From: an uncultured Eubacteriales bacterium
GTDB taxonomy: Bacteria; Bacillota; Clostridia; Christensenellales; DTU072
Direction: 5' to 3'
Assembly (NCBI GenBank): GCA_902766325.1
Contig: CACXDF010000173.1
Location: forward strand, 1-6,730
Length of the DNA: 6,730 bases
The translations under genes and the position numbers were made by a program. This document shows, one piece after another, positions 1-6,730 of this stretch; the stretch's first letter is position 1, and every line of letters begins with the position of its first letter. The notes beneath the pieces are model-generated. The model made no database searches, was not told where the DNA came from, and was given only the letters and a program-made list of their open reading frames with translations.

Positions 1-195
1 CTTGCCCGCGAAATCGCGATCAAGCGGCGTCACATCGGCGTCTCCGCGATACTGAAGCAGTTTGTAAGACGCGCCATCCTCTTGCACAAGATAGTCGCCG
101 TACAACAAGGTATCCGCGGCAAACGAGAAATAGTCTCCCGTTCCGGCCACCCAGTTATTGGCGAAATTAACGACGTAAACCGTCGGAACGACGAT
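1..195 (-). other. Linker 7 (residues 2179-2243), cut by the window edge
   Basis: It begins IVVPTVYVVNFANNWVAG, with V-P and then Trp 2193. It continues with GDYLVQEDGASYKLLQYRG, in which the Y-R-G matches the re-entry strand of linker 6. The last residues visible, VTPLDRDFAGK, look like the lead-in to another LRR repeat, so the solenoid probably continues to the left of position 1. This is inferred from the pattern of the other linkers. Confidence 0.65.
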
Positions 196-3100
196 GCGCA
201 AGCCGCCTTTTACGTTCATACCCGCTTGATAGAAGACGCTGCTGCCGTAAACCGTAGTCGTCGCGCCGATAGGATAATTAAAGAGCGCTCTGATACGCGC
301 AAGCGAAGTACAACCGTAGAAAGAACCGTTTCCGATGATACCGCCGTTTTCGGTGATCGTCTCTTCTTTGCCCGTCGATTCTCCGATCGTAGACGGCAAC
401 GTGATCTCCTCAAGCGAGGTACAGTTATGGAACAGATAGGCCGACAGATAGGTCATGTACTGCGGCAAATGGATATCGGTAAGAGAAGTACAATTTTCAA
501 AGGCGTGTTCTCCGATCTCCACTTCGGAAGACGCTTGATAACTACCGATATCGGCGCCGGGCAAACGGATCTCTCTTAATGCGGTACACCCCGCAAAAGC
601 ATATTTGCCGATACTGTACACGTGAGAAGTGGGAAGGAAAGTGACTTTTTCGAGCGCAGGCGTACCGAAGTATGCGGCGATCGCCGTCACCCAATAGGTC
701 GTCCCGCCCAAAACGATTGAATCGGGGATCACGAGGTCTCTCTCCGCACCGCGATAAGCAGTCAGAGTGACCGTACCGGAAATAACGTTGCCGCTCGCCT
801 CGCCGTTGATCTCATACGCGAAATCACCGTAGAACCGACGAGAAACGACCTGCTTTTGGCTCCATCCTTCCTTCGTCTTGTATCTGTCGACCGACGTCGA
901 AGGAACGTAAACTTTGGTATTGCTGGTGCGGATACCGTCAAAAACCGTTTTGCGCGTAAGAGTTCCGTCGGAATACCCGTTTTGTCCGGGTTCGCGGAAA
1001 AGATAGACGGCAAGCAGCTCTTGACATTCGGAAAAAGCAAATTCCTCGACCAACGTTACCGTCTCCGGTAACATGATCTCGGCGATAGCCGTTCTTCTGA
1101 ACGCATAGGCGCCGATCTTCGTCAATTCGACGTCTTGCTCTCCGAGGACTTCACCTGTGTCGAGGTAGAAACTGTCGCCATAGCGGACTTCGGTCAATTT
1201 TACGCAATCGCTGAAGCAATATGCGCCGATCACGCTCAACTGCGCCGGCATACGGAAATGCGTCATGCCCGTACAGTCGGAAAATGCTCTTTCGTCGAAA
1301 GTCAGGACGTTTGTTTCGCCGTCTTCAATGTAAAACCCGCTTTTATCGCTCGTGTCATAACCGTCCAAAACAGGACAAGCGGCAAAAGCGTATTCTTCTA
1401 TCAAAGAAAGAGACGCCGGCAGGCTCACGGTCTTAAGCGAGGCGCACCCGTAAAAAGCATACGACTCGATCGTCGAAAGACCGACGCCGTTTACCTTTAC
1501 TTCGATCAGTCCCAAACATCCTCTGAACGCGTCCGCGCCGATAACGGATACGGAACCGGGAATAACAACGGACGTTACTTTATCGGAAACGACGTTTCCG
1601 TTTACGCCGCCCACATCCGCCAGGTTTTCTCTTCCGACACGAACGACATTATAAAAAGTGCCTCGAATCGTCACCGTAGACGGGAATTCGACCTCAGTTG
1701 CCGTACCGAGGTATCCCATCGCCGTAACCGTTTTTCTATTCGAGTCTACGATAGCGTAAGAATAATTATTTACGACGTATTCTTGTGCAACAAGCTTATT
1801 GATCGCCGAATTGACGACGTTATAACCGTTGGAGCCTGCGCCCCATTTCTCCTGATATCTCCTCAGATCGTTCGTAGACGGCAATACGACGAATAACTTG
1901 TCGCACTTTTCAAATATCTTCTGCGCGCCGTCCGGCACTTCCGTCACAAGATAGTCGGTAGCCTTCGTCGGCTCGAAGTTGAGATATAAGCCGACCATGG
2001 TCGCGCACTCCGAAAACGCGCCTTCGCCGAGATACTCGAGATAACAATTCAGTTCGATCGTCAAAAGCTCGGTATTCTTTGCAAAAGCATACTCTTCGAC
2101 AGACACCCTTTCGTTTTCGGTCCCCAAAACGTCATCGTGCATAAAGGTCACCGAATTCAGATTCATCGTCTTACCCGCGGCGCAGGAGAAAGCGTATCTC
2201 CCGATCGATCGAACGCTCCTCGGGAAAACGAACGAGGTCAGACCGGTACAATTATAGAAGGCGTGATCGTCGATCAGTTCGAGCGAATAATCCTCTTTCA
2301 GTAAGAAATACTTATTGGCGGAAGAATAAACGTTCGTTGCGCGGACGTATTCTCCGTTCGTATAAACGTAGAAATCGGCGAATTGATCGGCCCACTCGCC
2401 GCGATTGAAGTAGGTCTTCGCCTCTCCGTCGGCAGGCGCGTAAACTTCGTTCAGAATGGTCACCGAAGTCAATTTGTCAAGATCGGCAAAAGCATACGAA
2501 CCGATCGTCTCGAGCGAAGACGGCAACACGACGGAACGCAGATTGATCGCGTAAGTAAAGGCGTTCGCGTCGATAGTCGTAACGCCGATGCCGATCTCGA
2601 TCTCCTCCGCAAAAGAAGCGAAAGCGTTCTCGCCGACAGCAGTCACGACAACGTCGGCCGCAACGTCCGTTTTCAGTTTGACGCGACTATCGTTGCCGAT
2701 ATAAGCAACCAAACGATACTCATTCCTTTCGATGGGTTCCAAAACGTAATTCTTGAATTCCGTCGTTCCTTCTTCGTCGTAGATGTAGTCGGCGGAAAGG
2801 ATCTTTTCTATATGATTTCTCCACTTGCTGTCCACGCTGTAAGCGTTGAGCGCTTTGCCCGGAACAAAGAAGAAAATGCCGTCCGGCAAAGCCACAAAGG
2901 TATCGTTTTCGATTGCGGGCACGTTTTCGGACAGACAGCGAATATAGATCATATTGTCGCAATTGCGGAACAGATAGTTGCCGAGCGTGGTGACGGTCGA
3001 CGGGAATACGGCGGAAAGAAGAGAGTCGCAATCCTCAAAAGCGTTGTTCTTAACTTCCAACAATCCTTCTTCAAAAGTCACGGACGTAAGGTTCGCGTCG

Positions 3101-6100
3101 TCCGCGAACGCATAAGAACCGATCGACTCCAAACGATTCGGCAGTCGTACGATCTCCAGGCTGACGCATCCGGAAAAAGCATAGTTACCGATCCTTGCGA
3201 CGCTGCTGTTTCCGTCGAAAACAATATTCTTAAGACTGACGCAACCGTCGAACGCATAGTTTTTAATACCTGTTACGTTTTCGCCGATCACAACCGTTTC
3301 CAGCGCGGTACACCCGCGGAAAGCGCCGTTGGATACCGTCTTGATACCGGGAGACAAAACGACGGAACGGAGTAACTTGTTATTTCTGAAAGCGTCTTTG
3401 TCAACGCCCGTAATTTCGTAATAAGACCCGCCGCCCGTCATACTGCCGGGAATGACGAGATCGATCTCGGAACCGAGATAAGCGGATACGTAGTACTTAC
3501 CGGAGTTTTGAACGGTCAGAACAAAGCCGTCAAGGTTGACGCTGTAAGCCTGTACGTCGGAGACGCCCCATTCGTTTTTGTACAAAGAAACGAGGTTGGA
3601 CGCAACGTAAATAACGACGTTACCCATTTCGTCCATACTTCTGTCTCCGAGCATTACGACGTTACTGCCGCTGTAACGGATCAGGATACCCGTCAGATAG
3701 CCGTTACCGTAAAAAGCGTAATCGCCGATGGCGCGGACGGACGAGGAAAGCTCCGCCACCGATCCCGTTTTGCCGGCAGGATAGAATACGATCTCCGTTT
3801 CGTCCTTGTTATAAAGCACGTTATCTCGAAGCGTATAATTCCCGCTCCCCGTTTCGGTAGCGTTAAAGTCTTCCAACTTGACCGCATTATACGCAAAGCC
3901 CGTCCCGAGAGTCATCACGTTCGCCCTGAGAGTAAAATGTTGCAAAGAAGAACAATCGCCGAACGCAAAGTCGCCGCACGTAAACGCGCCTCCGCAAACG
4001 ACGTACGCCACGCCGAGAGAAGCGCAAGAAAGGAAGGCGTTATCATCTACGGTGAGGTCTCCGCCGTTATATACGACCAACGAGGTCAACCCGGACTTAC
4101 CGAAAGCATACTCGTCGATCCTGTCCACGACCAAAATAGCGTCCGCCGATATCGAAACGCCGGTCCTGTTCGTGATGCGGACCACGCCGCTATCGTAAAA
4201 AGCATATCCGCCGATGGTCGTAATGCCGCTGCCGATAAAGACGTCGGTCAAATTTTTATCGTCACGGAACGTCCCTGCCGGGAGCGCGCCGAACCGACCG
4301 TCAACGGTAGCCGACGTCAAAGAAGTAATATCGGAAAAAACGTTTTCTCCCATAGAACGAACTCTGCCGTTGATATTTACCTGAGAAAGCCGAGTCCCGG
4401 AAAAAGCAAAGTTACCCACGTCCAGTTCGTAATACGTGACGTAACGATCATCGATATACACGTAATACGTATCGCTCTCGCTACCGGATACCGTCGCTTC
4501 GGCGAAGGAGAAGTATTCTACGCCCTGCTCGTACTTTTGAGCCAAATTACGAACGAATCCGCATACGTAGACGCCTACGCAGGGGGTTCCCTCCGTCGGG
4601 TCCGCTACCGGCGTCGCGGCATAGTATTCGACGTTCATTTCGTACGTTCCGGTCGCGGGAACGTACGCTCCCGCATCCGCGTTGAATACAAAAAGCTCTC
4701 GATCGATGGTTCCGTTCAGCGTCCATCCGGTATATAAAGAAAGGGTATAGTAGGTCTCCGCCCGACGATAAACGCCGGTCGCCGCAAAAAAGTTTTTGAG
4801 GTAGACCTCTCTTAAAACAGTCGCGCCGACCAGATAGTCGTTCAGTTTCGTCTTTTTGTAATGAGCGCCGGTATAAGAAACGTCCGACAGATTTTTCGAA
4901 CGATAAAAGGCGTGATCACCGATTAAAACGCAGTTATCCGGGAGCTCGACGGCGGTCAGATTGATCGCCTCGGCAAAAGCGTAATCGCCGATAGAAAGCG
5001 GATAAAGACCCTCTTCAAAGGATACTTCGTACAGGTTCGTCCCGTAATAAGCTCTCGTACCTATCTCCGTCACATATCCGGGAACAGTCAAAGAATCCAA
5101 TCTGGCGTCGCCCAAAAACGCTTCTTCCGGGATGACCAAAGTATCGGCCGCCGTAAGATACTTCGGGAAATGGAAATACGTCAACCGAGTATCGTCGGAG
5201 AAGACGCCTTCGCCAAGACTGACGACGTTGGCGGGCAACGAAAGTTCATATAAGAAATGGATCCCGGCCAAAGCGTGTCCGGCCAGCGTCAGTCCGCGAC
5301 TGCCTTCGGTAAAGAAAACGTGCTCGATATTATAGCAATTTCTGAATGCGTTTTCACCCAAATAAACCAAACGCGCCGGCAAGGTGATCTTTTGCAGGAA
5401 GGTATCGTCTTCAAAAACGGATCTTCCCAAAGAAAGGGTATTGTCCAAACCCGCCACCGAGTCGGAAAAGTCTATATTGGACAAAGAGAAGCAGGACGCG
5501 AACGCGCCGTCGCCGATGGACGTAACGCGGTTGGCTACGACGATCGAACCGAGCGTGGTATGGAAAAACGCATGATCACCGATCGTGATGGAATTATCGC
5601 TCGACGCACCCGTAACGTATTCGATACCGTTTATTTTATCGCCGTTACGATAATAATCGCGGCTGATCTCCAAAGACGTAAGAGCACAGTTCTCGAAAGC
5701 GTACGCACCTACGGTCTGTACGCGGGAAGAAAGAGTCACCTCGGTCAAACCGCTGTCGGCAAATGCATGATCGCCGATCGTAACGAGCACCATCGTCACC
5801 TTGGTATCGACAGACGCATTGTCGATAAACGTAAGTTTAGTCAGCGTCGCGCCGTAAAAAGCATAATCCTGGATGACGGAAACGCTACTCGGTATCTCTA
5901 CCGGGCCGCCCATTTTAGCCGTCGGGAAGGCATACAGGTTGGATAGATCTTGATAATAAACGACGCCGCCTTCCGTAAACAAATCATTTTCGTTACCGAC
6001 GGGGAAACTGAACGCCGAAAGAGAGGAACAGCCGAAGAAAGGATTCTTTACAAAGCCTTTTCCTTCCGTTTTTAAGCCAAGAGAAACGGGAAGCGCCAGC

Positions 6101-6729
6101 GCGTGATCTCTCCCTAAAGAAGTGCAACCGTAAAAACAGTTTTCTCCGAACGTATGAAGCGACGTGCTCATCGGGTTATCGTAGGCGATATCTCTGAGCG
6201 AGGTACAACCGCTGAACGCACCCGAACTGATCACTTCCAGGTTTTCCGGAACGGATATTTCGGTAATGGAGATACAACCGGAAAAAGCGCCTTCCCCGAG
6301 CGTCTGCAGAGAAGAAGGAAGCAGTTTGGAGATACCGACGCCCCCAAGGAGCGCCTTGCACCCGGCAAAAGCGTAATCGCCGATGGACTCGATCTTTTGG
6401 AGAGAGTCCTCCATGCGGACGTTGAAGTTGACCGATTTAAGCGAGGTGCAACCGTACAAGGCGTAATCGCCGATGGACTTGATATTATACGTAAAACTAA
6501 GCCCCGTCAAAGCCGTACAACCGTACAAAAAGCCTTCCGGCACCTCCGAATAGACGGATACCGGAGAAAAACTGAAGTTCTTAAGCGAAGTACAATCGGC
6601 GAAAGCATATTTTCCGAGCGTATAATTCTTACCGTACAGCGTAAGCGCTCTTTCCGCCGAAACGAGCTTGCCGCGCAGCGTGAATTCCATAATGGACGTA
6701 TTGCTGAACGCTCTTTCACCCAAACACTC
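1..6729 (-). CDS. Giant BspA-like leucine-rich-repeat (LRR_5) surface protein, partial at both ends
   Basis: One minus-strand frame is open for 2243 codons with no TAA, TAG or TGA, so at least about 240 kDa of protein is encoded. Translation gives about 60 LRR_5 repeats, for example IGDYALYGCTSLKSVNF (residues 86-102), IGNYAFSGCVSLEIVRLP (1180-1197) and IGKYAFAGCTALREIRLP (2040-2057). They form eight blocks separated by seven Trp-containing linkers. Such repeats stack into a curved solenoid. BspA of Tannerella forsythia is a known adhesin of this family that binds fibronectin and fibrinogen, so a secreted or surface role in adhesion is inferred here, with no ligand identifiable. The first visible Met (residue 14, codon 6688-6690) sits inside a repeat with no signal peptide after it, so the true start lies beyond 6730. 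No membrane segment, sortase motif, SLH domain or stop is seen, so the C terminus lies beyond position 1. No frameshift or internal stop suggests decay. Family assignment is firm; function is inferred. Confidence 0.95.
196..720 (-). repeat. LRR block H (residues 2004-2178), about 5-6 repeats
   Basis: The most C-terminal block visible. Cores: a degenerate AIAAYFGTPAL (about 2017), IGKYAF (2040), IGEHAF (2072), LSAYLF (2095), IGNGSF (2132) and a degenerate YGSSVF (about 2161). Cys is well kept (AGCTAL, ENCTSL, HNCTSL, YGCTSL). A loop at about 2115-2130 (TIGESTGKEETITENGG) lengthens the fourth repeat. Trp 2013 near the block start is the only tryptophan outside the linkers. Confidence 0.88.
721..912 (-). 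other. Linker 6 (residues 1940-2003), the clearest copy of the VP-Y-W module
   Basis: It starts VYVPSTSVDRYKTKEGW with Trp 1956. This pattern of a V-P strand, then V..Y....GW, is a frequent ending of LRR_5 solenoids in bacterial surface proteins. A stretch with FYGDFAYEINGE follows, and then the re-entry strand VTLTAYRGAERDLVIPDSI. The last part shares YxGxExDLVIPxS with linker 2. I use this copy as the reference for the other linkers. Confidence 0.78.
913..1680 (-). repeat. LRR block G (residues 1684-1939), about 8-9 repeats
   Basis: Clear cores: IGADAF (1730), IESYAF (1754), IEEYAF (1777), FDERAF (1811), IGAYCF (1834), IGAYAF (1872), VEEFAF (1894), and a last short one at KTVFDG (about 1927). 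A degenerate first repeat at residues 1684-1703 (IRGTFY) is followed by a Gly/Asn-rich loop, DVGGVNGNVVSD. Loops also lengthen the repeats at about 1788-1806 (YDTSDKSGFYIEDGE), 1850-1866 (YGDSFYLDTGEVLGE) and 1911-1925 (FREPGQNGYSDGT). Several repeats therefore run well over 23 residues. Confidence 0.87.
1681..1893 (-). other. Linker 5 (residues 1613-1683)
   Basis: The entry strand FVVLPSTNDLRRYQEKWG carries L-P, a Tyr and Trp 1629. A middle stretch rich in Asn, Val and Tyr follows (QEYVVNNYSYAIVDS). The re-entry strand is VTAMGYLGTATEVEFPSTV, which keeps Y-x-G and a closing F-P. With linkers 2 and 6 this is one of the best-preserved copies of the module. Confidence 0.73.
1894..2280 (-). repeat. 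LRR block F (residues 1484-1612), about 5 repeats
   Basis: Cores: IDDHAF (1486), IGRYAF (1509), VEEYAF (1544), LGEGAF (1567) and a degenerate last one at GAQKIFEKC (about 1601). The gap between the second and third cores is 35 residues because of a loop around residues 1515-1540. The gap before the last core is also widened, by TKATDYLVTEVPDG. Cys is present in YNCTGL, SECATM and EKCDKL. Confidence 0.85.
2281..2445 (-). other. Linker 4 (residues 1429-1483)
   Basis: It starts VYAPADGEAKTYFNRGEW, with A-P in place of V-P, a Tyr, and Trp 1446 in the expected order. It continues through a Tyr-rich stretch (DFYVYTNGEYV). Unlike linkers 2, 3, 5 and 6 it has no clear Y-x-G re-entry strand. Instead it passes through KYFLLKEDYSLELIDDHAF, part of which resembles the hairpin inserts, straight into block F. 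Confidence 0.65.
2446..2640 (-). repeat. LRR block E (residues 1364-1428), 3 repeats
   Basis: The shortest block holds only three cores: VGENAF (1365), IDANAF (1386) and IGSYAF (1409). None keeps the Cys after AF; they have AFASF, AFTYA and AFADL instead. Three repeats are few for a self-standing solenoid, so it may pack against its flanking linkers. That last point is inference. Confidence 0.85.
2641..2874 (-). other. Linker 3 (residues 1286-1363)
   Basis: The entry strand reads FFFVPGKALNAYSVDSKW, with V-P, a Tyr and Trp 1303 in the same order as linker 6. The middle section is charged (EKILSADYIYDEEG). The re-entry strand YRLVAYIGNDSRVKLKTDV keeps the Y-x-G feature but lacks the closing I-P. 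It leads into block E at VGENAF. No named domain is recognised. Confidence 0.7.
2875..3420 (-). repeat. LRR block D (residues 1104-1285), 8 regular repeats
   Basis: This is the most regular block and best sets the repeat unit. Cores start at residues 1109 (VDKDAF), 1132 (VSNGAF), 1155 (IKNYAF), 1180 (IGNYAF), 1203 (IGSYAF), 1226 (VKNNAF), 1249 (LGNYLF) and 1273 (IENDTF). The spacings are 23, 23, 25, 23, 23, 23 and 24 residues, or about 69 bases per unit. Cys is kept after AF in about half (RGCTAL, DGCVSL, SGCVSL, EDCDSL, RNCDNM). The final repeat runs into the V-P entry strand of linker 3. Confidence 0.93.
3421..3618 (-). other. Linker 2 (residues 1038-1103)
   Basis: It begins VVIYVASNLVSLYKNEWG, the entry strand plus a Y...W segment, with Ala where other linkers have Pro and Trp at residue 1054. 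A short beta-prone stretch follows. It then ends with the re-entry strand YLGSEIDLVIPGSM, almost the same as that of linker 6 (YRGAERDLVIPDSI). In related LRR_5 proteins the entry strand ends one solenoid and the re-entry strand starts the next. I infer the same capping and restarting role here. Confidence 0.75.
3619..4419 (-). repeat. LRR block C (residues 771-1037), about 9 repeats
   Basis: Cores read in order: VGNFAF, MGENVF, LPAGTF, IGGYAF, IDEYAF, VDDNAF, CGDFAF, LGTGFAY and, after the hairpin insert, IGDYAF. The block is divergent and its spacing is irregular. Residues 903-926 carry four Cys (903, 912, 918 and 926), an unusually dense cluster. Two are at the standard post-AF position (SCASL and GDCSSL) and two are extra. 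The final partial repeat (residues 1024-1037) has no AF core and runs straight into linker 2. Confidence 0.85.
3769..3840 (-). other. Hairpin insert of the 'GVLYNKD...YPAGK' type inside LRR block C (residues 964-987)
   Basis: The stretch reads NYTLRDNVLYNKDETEIVFY and continues PAGK. It closely fits a recurring insert in LRR_5 proteins, in which a strand with V-L-Y-N-K-D turns back into a strand ending Y-P-A-G-K before the next IGDYAF core. It interrupts the 23-residue repeat rhythm without ending the solenoid. Its counterpart at 5914-5985 is more diverged. The role is unknown; a surface-exposed hairpin is the inferred structure. Confidence 0.72.
4420..4800 (-). other. Linker 1 (residues 644-770), longest non-LRR segment
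   Basis: About 127 residues have no IGxxAF core. The first half is rich in aromatic residues and beta-prone, with YTGWTLNG around residue 669 and LFVFNADAGAYVP after it. A short Pro/Thr stretch follows (AATPVADPTEGTP, 704-716), then CVGVYVC with two Cys five residues apart. The second half, VYVCGFVRNLAQKYEQG, resembles the entry strand of the other linkers (VYVP...V..Y), with Cys in place of Pro. This looks like two modules joined: a small beta domain plus a standard linker. I do not recognise a named domain in the first half. Confidence 0.7.
4801..5904 (-). repeat. LRR block B (residues 276-643), about 14 repeats
   Basis: This is the longest uninterrupted block in the window. Cores read in order: IQDYAF, IGDHAF, VGAYAF, IGDHAF, IGDGAF, LGRSVF, LGENAF, AGHALA, LGEGVF, IPEEAF, IGTRAY, IGDYAF, IGDHAF and LNDYLV. 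Many repeats lack the usual Cys after the AF pair; several have Asp, Ala or Ser-Gly there instead (FSDDTRL, FADSGL). Several are one or two residues shorter than the 23-residue standard at this point. A short non-consensus stretch around residues 360-380 may be a small loop. The last core is degenerate and leads directly into linker 1. Confidence 0.88.
5914..5985 (-). other. Hairpin insert between LRR blocks A and B (residues 249-272)
   Basis: The sequence includes the core LFTEGGVVYY followed by LYAFPTAK, then a strand ending IPSSV that leads into the next repeat. This matches a recurring element of LRR_5 proteins of the form dG-V-L-Y-n-k-D...-L-x-x-[YF]-P-a-g-K, which probably forms a beta hairpin budding from the solenoid. 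A closer match to the consensus occurs at 3769-3840. It contains no Trp and, unlike the seven linkers, lacks the VP-Y-W motif, so it is treated as an insert within a continuous solenoid. The structural reading is inference. Confidence 0.6.
6001..6720 (-). repeat. LRR block A (residues 4-243), about 9 repeats
   Basis: This is the most N-terminal block visible and it enters the window already in mid-solenoid. Nine repeat cores can be read: GERAF, LGKYAF, VPEGFL, IGDYAL, IGDYAF, LGEGAF, ISSGAF, FGENCF and VKNPFF. Most are followed by the conserved Cys and then Leu or Ile, as in YGCTSL and SGCISI. The Cys position is kept better here than in block B. Two adjacent repeats share a 19-base identical stretch (6371-6389 and 6461-6479), the clearest nucleotide-level repeat identity I noticed. 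The segment around residues 124-143 is looser than the consensus. Confidence 0.9.
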
Positions 6730-6730
6730 A

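Noticed and set aside
762..1040. Small minus-strand open frames in other registers (also 216-413, 2720-3031, 3693-3896, 6176-6361, 6507-6719)
   Set aside because: They overlap the LRR frame out of phase, show no family features, and are Arg- and Ser-rich as expected from shifted reading of this sequence.
2875..3420. Regular spacing of about 69 bases that could suggest a CRISPR array or a tandem minisatellite
   Set aside because: The period is that of 23-residue protein repeats. The units are similar in translation but not identical in DNA, and there is no repeat-spacer alternation.
3508..4737. Long plus-strand open frames (also 82-579, 1135-1896, 2383-3375, 5257-5946) as possible antisense genes
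   Set aside because: They lie in the exact mirror register of the LRR frame, are rich in Arg, Val and Asp without recognisable motifs, and are explained by the rarity of TTA, CTA and TCA codons in the real gene.
4420..4800. Linker 1 as a cell-wall-spanning Pro/Thr region or an InlB-type B repeat
   Set aside because: The Pro/Thr stretch is only about 13 residues and the chain returns to LRR repeats afterwards. I could not see a B-repeat pattern.
6688..6690. The first in-frame ATG visible (residue 14) as the gene start
   Set aside because: It lies inside an LRR repeat, the frame is open upstream of it with LRR sequence (GERAFSNTS), and no signal peptide follows.
1..6730. Pseudogene or frameshifted gene
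   Set aside because: A single register carries recognisable LRR_5 sequence from one edge to the other with no stop or phase change. Irregular repeats are accounted for by loops and linkers in frame.

Overview
The whole window lies inside one very large protein gene on the minus strand. One frame, whose codons occupy plus-strand triplets starting at positions 1, 4, 7 and so on, stays open from 6729 down to 1 with no stop: 2243 codons. It continues past both edges, so neither the start nor the stop codon is visible. Because the gene has no end inside the window, an ORF caller needing a start and a stop misses it. The shorter open frames it reports instead are shadows. Residue numbers below count from the right edge: residue 1 is the codon at 6727-6729 and residue 2243 is at 1-3.

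The protein is a BspA-like (Treponema pallidum-type, LRR_5 family) leucine-rich-repeat protein. About 60 copies of a repeat of roughly 23 residues can be read, with the pattern I-G-x-x-A-F-x-x-C-x-x-L-x-x-[VI]-x-[LF]-P. The best copies look like IGDYAFAGC, IGNYAFSGC and IGKYAFAGC. The repeats fall into eight blocks, A to H from N to C terminus (right to left). Seven non-LRR linkers follow the blocks. Most linkers start with a strand ending in V-P or a similar pair, followed by a Tyr/Trp segment. Several end in a strand of the type Y-x-G-x-x-x-x-[LV]-x-[IF]-P that leads into the next block. The window has only eight tryptophans: one in each linker, plus one just after linker 6.

Layout on the plus strand, left to right: linker 7 (1-195), block H (196-720), linker 6 (721-912), block G (913-1680), linker 5 (1681-1893), block F (1894-2280), linker 4 (2281-2445), block E (2446-2640), linker 3 (2641-2874), block D (2875-3420), linker 2 (3421-3618), block C (3619-4419, with a small hairpin insert at 3769-3840), linker 1 (4420-4800), block B (4801-5904), a hairpin insert (5914-5985) and block A (6001-6720). 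No intergenic space, RNA gene, promoter, terminator, mobile element or CRISPR array is visible.

The source is most likely a bacterium, probably an uncultured gut or rumen anaerobe of the Clostridia type. That rests on general knowledge of where giant LRR_5 proteins are common and on the roughly balanced base composition, so it is a weak guess. Family members are typically secreted or surface-attached and often act in adhesion. The signal peptide and any wall anchor, if present, lie outside the window.
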